The position numbers and the translations under genes are program-made. Of a DNA stretch of 64,000 nucleotides, positions 10,861-20,161 are shown piece after piece; position 1 is the first letter of the stretch, and each line of letters starts with the position of its first letter. The notes below the pieces were generated by a model that searched no databases, was not told the DNA's origin, and was given only the letters and a program-made list of their open reading frames with translations. The stretch lies in the NCBI GenBank assembly GCA_012934845.2, contig WNNJ02000486.1, positions 1-64,000 of the forward strand, given 5' to 3'. This DNA is from Pomphorhynchus laevis (Eukaryota > Acanthocephala > Palaeacanthocephala > Echinorhynchida > Pomphorhynchidae).

Positions 10861-11329
10861 AAGATGTACTAATTTATTCCATGCTCCATATAGCTCATGG
10901 AATGAACAGTAAAGCAACATTCCACTAGATCATCGTCCTTTTCATCTTCATCCACACCCGCGTTAAATCCGCCAATAAGCAGCGAAATTGTAAGAAAGCG
11001 AAGTAATACCGAACAAGTTGTGTACATTTAAAGATTCAAATAGCACAAACGCATAATTCCTCTTCGATACATCATGTATACCCTTTTTATATCTTATTGA
11101 TGTCCGTAAACGTTTATAGTTTTCATGTATTGTAAATTTTAATAGCAGTAGATTTACTTTTATATTATATTTTATATTATTTTATCGAAATAATACTTGG
11201 CGGATCTCATCAGCTACTGCATTGTAACAATAACTGCACAATTAAATTAACTTAAATCCATGAAGCAATTAATAGATGACTAGTTTTGTAATATAAATTA
11301 ATTGTAAAAATAGGTAGAAAAAGGATTTA

Positions 11330-11730
11330 TATTTACGCGGCAAATGCGTGCCGGTGCATGCTTATTTGAACACAACCAACCAAAAACAACAAAAATCTAA
11401 ATCATGTGTCGAGAAGGATGGTACGGAGGATGTATTTGAATGTAATAAAGGAGGGAGCACGGAATACGTCGAGTGTAAGCTGATTCCAGGCAAGGGTGCG
11501 GCGACGAGGAAGGACGGTGACCGTAGTTGTTGGAGTAATTGGGAACGTAGAGTAAGAGGGAATTACGAGAAAACAGTGATAGAACGGTGGGGTGAGTGTC
11601 GTCTAAGAAAGGAAGGGTGATGAACGATGGGGAGGCGACAGCGTTGAGACGAAAAGTTACGAGAAGAAGGCGGAGTTGAATTTCGAAGCTGGAGAGCAGA
11701 GGCTTTTAAGTATAGTAGAATAAATGCGTC
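11330..11730 (-). mobile_element. LINE 3' end, 5'-truncated
   Basis: On the minus strand the end of ORF2 reads ITLPFLDDTHPTVLSLFSRN then SLLLYVPNYS. It matches the C terminus of the intact LINE at 20162-23053 (FLNLPFLDNSRPVY, SLLLHVPNYS). A short 3' UTR follows, with a hairpin GCATGC/GCGTGC near 11343-11362 shared by other LINE tails here. The 90-codon plus-strand frame at 11348-11620 is the shadow of this coding end. The frame is interrupted and the copy is old. Confidence 0.75.
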
Positions 11731-11760
11731 ACGACTGAAATTTGTCACGAACAAATTTCA

Positions 11761-13629
11761 GTCGTTAATAATTAATTTTAATAATAATAATTAATTAATT
11801 ATTATTTATTAATTAGTTAACAATTAATTTATAATTTTTTAGTTAAAAAATATTTTCTCAAAATTCAGTATTAAGGAAAATATTAATAATATTAATTGAA
11901 ATCGTCAACTGTGATATCGTTAACTGTGATAGACAATTATAGTCAACTGTGATAGACAATTATCAAATGAAGAAAGTCCTAATTTTCTACATAATACATA
12001 ATGCTTCAAATAATCATGGATGTATTTTATTTATACATGATTGCTACCAGCAGATAAATCATTCTGCAGCGTAAAATTCAGTGTGAATTTTTAGATTTAA
12101 TTTTTAACATTTGATTTTTCGAGTTTATAAATGAACCTGCACACATCAAAACAAAATCTTATTTTCTAATAAGAAATTACCTGAACGAATTATGTTACAA
12201 CTTTTATTTACAACACGAACAGGAAAAAGGACTAAAACTTGAAATGCTTTTTTAAAAACTTCTTCGGAAAGCTTTATCCGGGATGTGCCGTATTACCGTA
12301 AACGAGAACATGGCGCAACATGGGGATGCGCCCTATTACCACAGAAGGACCAGCCCTCGATAGGATGTTTCTACAAAAAACAAATTATCTTTTAGTTTAA
12401 ATTTAAAATTTAATCACATATAGTCATTGATCATTAATTGAAGTAATTAATGATGACGGATATGAATAAATACAGTTTGCCACGGAGATAATATCAGAAT
12501 ATAAATTTTAATAAATTTTAATATTTTTAATCGATATTGCCGATGATGCCGATAAATATTGCCGATATTGCCAATAAATACTATACACACATATTATTTT
12601 CAAACCCTCCACTGCAGCTTCGTCGACTGGAACCATATTACCAATACCGCCAATATTATCGTATAATGAATCGAATTACTGAATCGAGGCAAACTTCGCG
12701 AAAATATAGAAACCAATAAGCTTTTGTCGCTGAGGATATCACGGCATTAGTATCATACATTCCATGTTAGTGTATTCGTAACTCAAGCCTCTTAAAAATA
12801 CCAGATGGATTGATGAACGCGTATATTTTTCAATTTTCTAGTCATGTTCCTTTAATTCTTAATATGTCATGCAGTTCTCAACACGGACATCGGACTGCAT
12901 TGTTTTCCTCTACATAACACTACATCTATTCTCTACCATTTACAGAAATATTCTTTCTTAACCATATCTAAAATATCATCGTTGCTAAGACTTGAAGAAG
13001 TGTATGGTCACTATCTCTTGTAATTCGCAACGTTTTTCATCTTTGAATGGTACATGCACCAGTCGCTTAATATTCCGAATAGTAATCATCTCTACGTAGG
13101 TAAACTATTATAAGAAGATAAATACCAGAATATAAATATAGTCCGGAAATTTAAACTCTACGTTATCTTCATACGTTTGCTACGCCATTTATTCCCTTCT
13201 CTGAATCCTAGTTTACTACTTACCATGATTATAAAGTTCATCTTTTACTGCTTTGAATAAAATAGCGTGTTAAATAAATCAATTAATAACCTATTTAAAT
13301 AATTATTTGATTAATCTTGAATAATTTTAATCGATTAGAATGATCTCTTAGAAGAGATATATACTTATATCCAAATAAAATAAAAAGTAATAAAATTTAA
13401 TATTTAAAATTTAAATATATTTTTAATTCATAGAATGGAACATTGCTATTTTAGTATTTTATTTCATGTACTTAAGCACTCTATTATCGAATGTTTAAAT
13501 AAAAGACATCAATAACGCACAATGAAAAAATTAAATACTTAAAAAATATTTTTTTTAATTAAAAATTATTTTTCGTGTCAAATACCAAGCAGCATGTTCG
13601 CTCAAACGGTTTCATGGATTTACAATTAA
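11761..13629. other. AT-rich intergenic DNA, no gene seen
   Basis: I find no coding region, RNA gene or long repeat. Short open frames (for example 12537-12719) are low-complexity and come from ATTGCCGAT-like repeats. A less AT-rich patch at 12255-12365 is unassigned. Confidence 0.4.
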
Positions 13630-14050
13630 ATAATTATTGGAGCTAGATCAAAGGAAAGAAGAAATTATTTTTGATATATTCGCTAACTTCTGTTAGCATC
13701 TTCAGAAAATTACATCTTCAGAAAATGTTTCTAAACTATTTTGAATCATCGTTTTTTTATTGCGTTTTATTAAAAGTTGCCGAAATCGTATCAAAAATTC
13801 AAACAGCAGTGAAAGCAACTGGTTATCGCTAATAACAGAAGCACCTGCCCAAAGCAAATATCGGCGATCGTTTTGAACTTTTTTATATAAGCATGTACAT
13901 TTAAAAAAAAACATTGAAGTTTTTAATGTTTTTTACTTTAATAAATTCCTACATTCTAAAAAATTTGTAATTTTCTAAAGATGCTAACCGAAGTTAGCGA
14001 AATATCAAATTAAATATCCCCACTTTTAATCCAGCTTCAATAACTCTTTA
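13630..14050. mobile_element. MITE-like inverted-repeat element A
   Basis: The ends are imperfect inverted repeats. The left end is ATTGGAGCTAGATCAAAGG, then TTTGATATATTCGCTAACTT and TGTTAGCATCTT (about 13637-13702). The right end is AAGATGCTAACCGAAGTTAG, then CGAAATATCAAA and a TCCAGCTTCAAT end (about 13979-14042). No transposase is encoded. A second element with the same ends lies just to the right. It is probably a non-autonomous DNA transposon; no target duplication can be fixed in this AT-rich flank. Confidence 0.6.
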
Positions 14051-14129
14051 CACATTTTTATTGGAATTTTATATCTTAATGAGTAATTTCCTGAAGATTT
14101 TTGCATCCCCAAAAGGAGAGTAAAGAAAG

Positions 14130-14875
14130 AATTAATAATTATTGGAGCTGGATCAAAGAAATGAGGAAATTATTATAATTGTAAATTAAACTTGATTATA
14201 TCTGTGAGCTGAAATTCTTCTGATTGTGGCACGACATTATCCTCACAGGTATTGTTCCTATTCTTGATACAGCAGGACGCTACTAATCAGTCTGGGTGGG
14301 TCTCATCAGCTGCTGACCCAGACCTACATTTCACGTTTCGACCCTTATTTTCTGCTTTCTTCGTACACTGGTGCTGAAAAGCAATATACAGAAATGTATA
14401 TCTACACCACTTGAGCAGCCAGCTGAGTGGATGTAGCGTTGAATCGCGATACAGACGTCCTGAGTTCGAATCCGATCAGCACCAGTGTACGGAGAAAGCA
14501 GAAAATAAGGGTCGAAACGTGAAATGTAGGTCTGGGTCAGCAGCTGATGAGACCCACCCAGACTGATTAGTAGCGTCCTGTTGTATCAAGAATAGGAACA
14601 ATACCTGTGAGGATAATGTCGTGCCACAATCAGAATAATTGTAAATGTAATTATTATTGTAACATAATTTTCATGGCTAATTTCAAAGAATTTAATCAAA
14701 CTTAAAATGACAATGACGCGAATAATCGATTTCGATTAGCGAAATGAATCGAAATTATGCGAATAATCGATTTAAAGGTGATTTTCTAAAAAGATACTAA
14801 CAGAACTTTGCGAAATATCAAAAAAATAATTTCATCATTTCTTTGATCCAGCTCAAATAATCATTTATCAATAAT
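14130..14875. mobile_element. MITE-like element B carrying a snapback SINE
   Basis: The left end, ATTGGAGCTGGATCAAAGAA at about 14138, is matched by the inverted right end CTTTGATCCAGCTCAAATAA at about 14842-14862. Inside the right end are GATACTAACAGAAC and GCGAAATATC, as in element A. The interior is mostly the SINE palindrome at 14218-14635, which looks like a later insertion. Confidence 0.55.
14218..14635. repeat. Snapback SINE with 160-bp inverted arms
   Basis: The arms 14218-14377 and 14476-14635 are near-perfect reverse complements around a 98-bp loop. The loop holds a tRNA-like promoter: an A-box-like AGCTGAGTGG (14421-14430) and a B box GTTCGAATCC (14464-14473). The cloverleaf is too broken to be a working tRNA. 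The right half (tRNA-like head then body) looks like a tRNA-derived SINE, and the left arm is its body in reverse. In the body, GGGTC-GAAAC and CTGATGA-GACCC form the same outer stem and box pair as the PLE repeat. Confidence 0.8.
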
Positions 14876-15392
14876 GGATCAGTATCAACTATTTACAAGA
14901 TTTACAAGATTTACAATTATTAGTTCAAATTGAATTATTTTGGACAGTACAACTTGACGGCGACTGAGACAAAGGAGATGAACCGCAAAGTCCGAATAGA
15001 CCGAATAGCTAGCAGTCCACGCAAAATGTGATGTTATTTGTGAATTATAACAAAGATTTTAAATATCGTAGATATTCAAAATTTAAGTATCTTCTTCAAT
15101 GATGCTAATAAAACCTTAATATTTAAGTATATACTGCATTTGCCTAGATGCTAACAACAATGCAAGGACTGTCATTGCTGATTGCTATAAGATGACAAAC
15201 ACCAGTAGATTTTGCACGAGGGATTTGATAATCTTTGTAATGTTTACCATGTACAGAAGATATCCGTCAGACATATTCTTACTCCTATAAGCACTTCAAA
15301 TGGGAGGGTTTTGGAGTTGAATTAACCACATAATTATAAAATTTATCCATATTATCATTTTATTGTAATTGGTTGTGAGACTGATAATTCTT

Positions 15393-15604
15393 AGATAGTT
15401 TAAAAGAAGAAAAAATAAACTTTATTTAGTACAATATTTCGATAGCTCCTGCTACCATTGTGGGATAAACATTTTAAATGTTGAAACATTTAAATGTTGG
15501 TAACATTTAAAATTTTATTCCTGATGATGATGGCAGGATCTATTAAAATATTGTACTGTTAAATAAAGGATAATTTTTCTTCTTCGTTCCATTAAAACTA
15601 TCTA
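15393..15604. repeat. Inverted repeat with hammerhead-like remnants
   Basis: The left arm (15393-15459, read on minus) has GGTAGCAGGAGCTATCGAAA and then TATTGTACTAAATAAAG. The right arm (15523-15604, plus) has CCTGATGATGATGGCAGGAT and then TATTGTACTG. Together they suggest an ancestral CTGATGA, GGTAG/CTATC stem and GAAA, the order of a hammerhead stem II; neither copy keeps it whole. The arms enclose a 63-bp loop. Confidence 0.55.
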
Positions 15605-15796
15605 ATAGAAAATAAAAGGAGATTATGGATTTAGTGTGTACTAACTAATAATTCTAATTAAATATTACATTTAAAATATTGTTACACATGTATTACAAAC
15701 ACTTATCAAATGACATATTGATATCAAAATTAGAAAAATCAAAATGCAAACATTTTAAAAATAGTACTAAACGTAATACAACGAAAATATTGAATT

Positions 15797-16378
15797 TCAC
15801 TTTTTGAGTATCGATTGAACAAGCCAATGAAAGCCTTCGGATATTCCCTGATGACCATAAGCCGAGCATGGTATAATCATAACTTCACGGATGGACATAC
15901 TCTCTAAAATTGAATTAATAAATCGTCGTATAGTATCCATTTTACCCCGATCAAGCTCGGCGTCTTGCTTATTACATGCTATTAGTACAGGAATGCATTG
16001 TAAATGATTTTTGCTGAAAATTGATCTTAAAATATTTGAAATTATATCCAAATCGTTGGAAAAACTAAGAATATCTAAAACGAAAATCAAACCGTCACAC
16101 TCATTTATATATGAATCCCAAAGTACTTGTAAATCCGGTCTGCCACCCAAATCCCATATCCACAAATCCAACATCTTACTGTAAGACATTTTGCAACTGT
16201 TGCATCCGATAGTTGGCTTAATTTGCCATGGTCTAAGTGGTGTGTATTGCACATCACAAATGGCTTTAATTTTCTCAGTAATTGTCGATTTACCAGACTG
16301 ATAAGTTCCAATCACAATTATGTTTATCACTGACTTTTCTTTCCATTCTTTATATACAGAACTGATTAATGAATACAT
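15797..16378 (-). CDS. ARFRP1: ARFRP1-like small GTPase
   Basis: A 193-residue ADP-ribosylation-factor-related GTPase in a single exon. It starts MYSLISSVYKEW, like the N-acetylated MYTLLSGLYK start of ARFRP1 rather than a myristoylated MG start. Motifs in order: P-loop GTYQSGKST (about 24-32), switch I region ending PTIGCN, switch II WDLGG (about 75-79), NKQD (about 136-139) and CSA. WDSYINECDGLIFVLD matches the WDKYYAECHGVIYVID block typical of ARFRP1. ARFRP1 acts at the trans-Golgi, recruiting ARL1 and golgins. Oddly, WDLGG is followed by RPDL instead of QEEL: the switch II Gln that positions the catalytic water is Arg. That would slow or abolish hydrolysis, or mark a fast-evolving paralogue. 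The lack of introns allows a retrocopy, but the frame is intact. Confidence 0.85.
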   Translation of the reverse strand: MYSLISSVYKEWKEKSVINIIVIGTYQSGKSTITEKIKAICDVQYTPLRPWQIKPTIGCNSCKMSYSKMLDLWIWDLGGRPDLQVLWDSYINECDGLIFVLDILSFSNDLDIISNILRSIFSKNHLQCIPVLIACNKQDAELDRGKMDTIRRFINSILESMSIREVMIIPCSAYGHQGISEGFHWLVQSILKK

Positions 16379-16974
16379 AAATCAAACAATCTTTATATAT
16401 TATCTACAGGGAAAATTATTGCAATATCTGAAACATTCGTTTACAAAAAATCAGATAAAGTTTAATTTAAATTTACTTTAAAGTTTATATTCAGAAATAT
16501 GGCGCTATAATATCATTTTTATCACAAGGGGTATATTTATTATGCTGCTTTTATTTTCAATAAAATAATAATTTAAATATCAAATATTAAAATTTAAATT
16601 TACATTAATATTTACAATTCAAAAATTAAATTTGGTATTTTGCATAAATTAGTGTTTTATAATTAGTATGGGTGATAATTCCTCCGGAATTCAAACTTGG
16701 GGGAAGGTAACTCACTTTATTGAGTTTGTCAGTTTCCTGTACGACAGAAAAGCTAACACTGACTGTATATAGACCATAAGAAACAGATGGATAACGCTAG
16801 ATTTGGTAGTAATGTATAACATTGTAACAATATAATGGTGTGACATTATAACAATGGTGTTGATTGTTAGACTGGACTTTGATTCACGACTTTCAGTCAC
16901 CATGTCACTTCTAGACGACCAATGATTACCCGGCAACACTCATCAGTAGAATAAATTACTCACTGGTTCTATAT
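16379..16974. other. Upstream flank of the GTPase gene
   Basis: No further gene is seen. It should hold the promoter of the minus-strand GTPase. The far part (about 16866-16975) resembles the repeat module at 18978-19115: both carry TGGACTTTGATTCACGACTT and ACACTCATCAGTAGAAT. Confidence 0.4.
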
Positions 16975-18140
16975 ATAATCAAGAATTTTGCAAAAAAAAC
17001 TAGAGTTCGATTACAAGCCGAGCAGACTTCTTTATCACTCCTAGACGAACTGATGGTAGCCGGAAGCGCTCATCAGTAGGGTAAACTACCATCAGTCGTT
17101 TCGACTGACTTGTGATATATTTTAAAGGCATCTTCGAGAATTCTAAGACGTGGTGGCATGGGCATAGCCTCTTTAAACAAACTACGTGCTTCCCGAATTA
17201 TCCTAATTTATTCAGCAGGAAATTTTATCGTTGTCGTTGTTTGTTTTCTCACAGGATCCTTTAAGGATACATTTTTATAACTTAAGAGTAGAATTGTTCA
17301 CACTGTGCTCTGGGAGCTTACAAGCTACAGTTTTACAATCAAGAATTTTGTCAAACTCAGGATTTTGGCAAAATTCTTGATTATAAAACTGTAGCTTGTA
17401 AGCTCCGGAGCACAGTGTGAACAATTCTACTCTTAAATTATAAAAATGTATCCTTAAAGGATACTGTGAGAAAACAAGAAACGACAGCAATAAAATTTCT
17501 TGCTGAATAAATTAGGATTATCCGGAAAGCATGTGGTTTGTTTAAAGAGGATTTGCCCATGCTACCACATCAACAAATTCTCGGAGATGCCTTTTAAATA
17601 TATCACAAGGAAGCCGAAACGACTAATGGTAGTTCACCCTACTGATAAGTGCTGCCGGCTACCATTATATCGTCTAGCAGTGATAACGAAGTCTGCTCTA
17701 CTTGTAATCGACTCCGGTTTTTGGCAAAATTCTTGATTATAAAAATGTAGCTTGTAAGCTCCCGGAGCACAGTTTTGCACAATCAGATATAAAATTATAA
17801 AAATGTATCCTCAAAAGGATCCTGTGAGAAAGCAAGCAACGATAGCAAGTAAAATTCCTGCCGAATAAAATTAGAATTTTCCGGAAAGCACATTGTTAGT
17901 TTAAAGAGGCTAGGCCCATGCTACCACGTTAGCAAGTTATCGGAAATGCATATTTAATATATCACAAGACAGCCGAAACGACTGATGGTAGTTCACCCTA
18001 CGGATGAATGCTGCCGGCTACCATCAGCTCGTCTAGGAGTGATAACGAAGCCTGCTCTACTTGTAATCAAATTCCGGTTTTAGGTAACATCTACAATTAT
18101 GAAACTGAAGCTTATTAGCTCCCGGAACACAGTTTAAAAA
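16975..18140. repeat. ~370-bp units in inverted and tandem array
   Basis: One unit occurs inverted at 16975-17347, then direct at 17357-17725 and 17726-18075, with a partial fourth at 18076-18140. Landmarks are CAAAATTCTTGATTATAAAA, GTAGCTTGTAAGCTCC, AAAAATGTATCC, CCGAAACGACT, an internal hairpin of the GATGGTAG/CTACCATC type and GTCTGCTCTACTTGTAATCG. The first two units form arms of about 370 bp around a centre near 17350. No protein is encoded (the 78-codon frame at 17500-17736 is incidental). This is a non-autonomous repeat of unknown class. Confidence 0.8.
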
Positions 18141-18651
18141 AGTCTTGGTTATTAAAATTCTTACATATCGAAACGTTAATTTGATTTTTTATCTGCCCTA
18201 AGCTTGTTTTCTTGTAACAAAAACAGTATATATATTCAGATTGCAGACATAACCGTCTTGTGGGGTCCATCTTTATTGGGACTCGATTATTTAGATAAAA
18301 TTAAATAAAAATTCAAGAAAATTTATAACTGTTCTAGCAAATTACAATTTCGATGATGATTTCAAGCTAAAATTAAAAATTCAATACAACGGTATACGCG
18401 TTTCACTCTAACAGAGCGAAACAACAAATTATATTTTATATATTTGACACTTGAAAGTGTCCCTATTAAACAGCATTTCTATTAAAATGAATTTAGTGCC
18501 TGATGCATGGTTAAACTGCAATACGCATTGCCATGCACAGAGCTTATGCTAAATTCCCTCCGATGATTCAGATTAAGGGTACTTCTGTTTTTCGAGCTTT
18601 CAACACTTTTTTAGCGTGTGTTAAGGTGCCTATGGATGATTATTGAAGTCA
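18141..18651. other. Unassigned sequence upstream of the ribozyme
   Basis: No gene is seen. It probably belongs to the same repeat as the hammerhead that follows. A 21-bp string beginning TTGGTTATTAAAATTC near 18145 recurs near 24855, inside the 5' part of the LINE at 24785-29095. Confidence 0.35.
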
Positions 18652-18691
18652 CGGTACTGATGAGCTCCGCTAGAGCGAAACGTGTCTACCG
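18652..18691 (+). ncRNA. Hammerhead ribozyme, type I with short stem III
   Basis: All core parts are present in order: stem I 5' strand CGGTA (18652-18656), CTGATGA (18657-18663), stem II GCTC-CGCTA-GAGC (18664-18676), GAAA (18677-18680), a minimal stem III in ACGTGT, cleavage triplet GTC (18684-18686) and stem I 3' strand TACCG (18687-18691), perfectly complementary to the start. The very short stem III is the form known from retroelement hammerheads, which may act as dimers. Predicted cut is after C18686. The host repeat (about 18400-18900) has no coding part, as in a SINE, retrozyme or PLE-terminal remnant. Confidence 0.85.
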
Positions 18692-18977
18692 TTGTTAAAG
18701 TTTGTCGTGACACATAGAATGACTGGGTATACGTAGCGACTTTGAATATTGCGGAAATAATTCGGTTCTATTTCTTAGTCTGGTGAGGGTATATAGAATG
18801 CTGCATGGTGTTTATGCCTCGTTGTAAGGAAAACATAGTGATTTATTTATGAGTCACCATTTGGTGTCCAAGGGCATGTGTAACAACAAATTATATATAA
18901 TGGGGTGCATGGATGTGCTGAGTAAACAACAGTCTTGGATTTCTTAAATGCGGCATTGATAGAAAATTGTGTTGCTT
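18692..18977. other. Repeat DNA after the ribozyme
   Basis: No gene is seen. It includes a half copy of the palindromic element at 19278-19399 (about 18897-18955, with GATGTGCTGAGTAAACAAC). Confidence 0.4.
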
Positions 18978-19115
18978 AACAGACTGGACTTTGATTCACG
19001 ACTTTCAGTCAACATGTCACTTCTAGACGACTACTTCAGCATCGAAATTATGGAGTACCTGGCAACACTCATCAGTAGAATGAAGTCCTTACTGGTCGTT
19101 TCGGTTGCATTTGTG
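18978..19115 (-). repeat. Repeat module with GAAAC and CTGATGA boxes
   Basis: Related to 16866-16975 and to the 17-kb units. On the minus strand it reads GCAACCGAAACGACC and, 19 bases on, TCTACTGATGAGTGTTGCC. GCAAC (19104-19108) can pair with GTTGC (19062-19066), closing a stem just outside the two boxes. No coding sense is supported. Confidence 0.55.
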
Positions 19116-19277
19116 ACATTATCAATGACGACGTTTCTCCGACACTTTGCTTAATTGTCTGAGGCTTACACTCTTTACCAGATCGAATTGCTGTGCTGAC
19201 CATCCTTAAACGCTAGCCAGAGGTTGTTGCTGAATTGGCGCTGTACTCATGGATCCTTAATGAATACGGCATGTATA

Positions 19278-19399
19278 ATGGTGGTGCACGGATGTGCTGA
19301 GTAAACAACGGTCCGGGATTTCTTACGAAATTCGGACCGTAGTAAACAACGGTTTAGAAATCCTGGACCGTTGTTTACTTTTCAGATCCGTGCACCATT
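19278..19399. repeat. Palindromic foldback element
   Basis: The left arm begins ATGGTGGTGCACGGATGTG and continues GTAAACAACGGTCC. The right arm is its inverted copy, GGACCGTTGTTTAC to ATCCGTGCACCAT. A half copy lies at about 18897-18955. It encodes nothing and is MITE- or foldback-like. Confidence 0.7.
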
Positions 19400-20044
19400 A
19401 GGGACTTTTCATCGGCTATTTAGAATCATGTTCTTATCAATAACCATGAAGTGGATTTTGATAATACCAGTATGCTTGAAACAGAGGATAATTATTTCTG
19501 TTGAATGATACTGGAATCGATTCACATCAATGTTGCAGGTGAAAGGATGCAGGGCAATAAGTCTAACTATATTTTAAAAATATTAAATGATTGCAACATT
19601 TGTGAAAGTCTTGGAATTCTTCGTGAATTTTACGTATGTCTGGGACGTGTCAATGTTTGTATATTTTTTCATGACAAGGGTCACTGAGATTATCCGAAAC
19701 GTCAAATAAATTATTACAGTTCTCGTGTGAGAAAAATCCCTTTTAAAACTATATTAAATAGGTTAAAGTATTACTATGTATATAATTTATATGTTATAAA
19801 ATATTTAATATAATAAATAATATTTCAATATTTAATATTTTAAATATGATTTTTTATTTTGGAATTTTGAAAATAATAAAATTTTTATAAAATAATGAAA
19901 ATTTTGCGAAATATAATACCTTTCTGATATTTGCTAAATATCAGAAACAAAACGTTTTGTTTCTTCCAGCGTCATCAGTAAAAAACCACAATCAGTTAAT
20001 AAATTCTACGATTTATTTCTGGATGTTCACAGCTAGTGAAACAA
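19400..20044. other. Spacer left of the intact LINE
   Basis: I see no gene. The 60-codon frame at 19505-19687 is not recognised and is short enough to arise by chance. Confidence 0.35.
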
Positions 20045-20161
20045 ACATAATATAATAATAATAATAATAATAATACAAATTTATTTAATGTGGCAAATGC
20101 GTACAAGCTGTACGCTTACAAGTCCACAAACAAAAATGAGAAAGTCAAGCAGTTAAATTGT

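Noticed and set aside
11348-11620. Small plus-strand gene of 90 codons
   Set aside because: It is the antisense shadow of a LINE ORF2 C terminus read on the minus strand.
14413-14475. Functional tRNA gene
   Set aside because: A and B boxes are present, but the acceptor, anticodon and T stems do not pair well and the sequence sits in a SINE palindrome.
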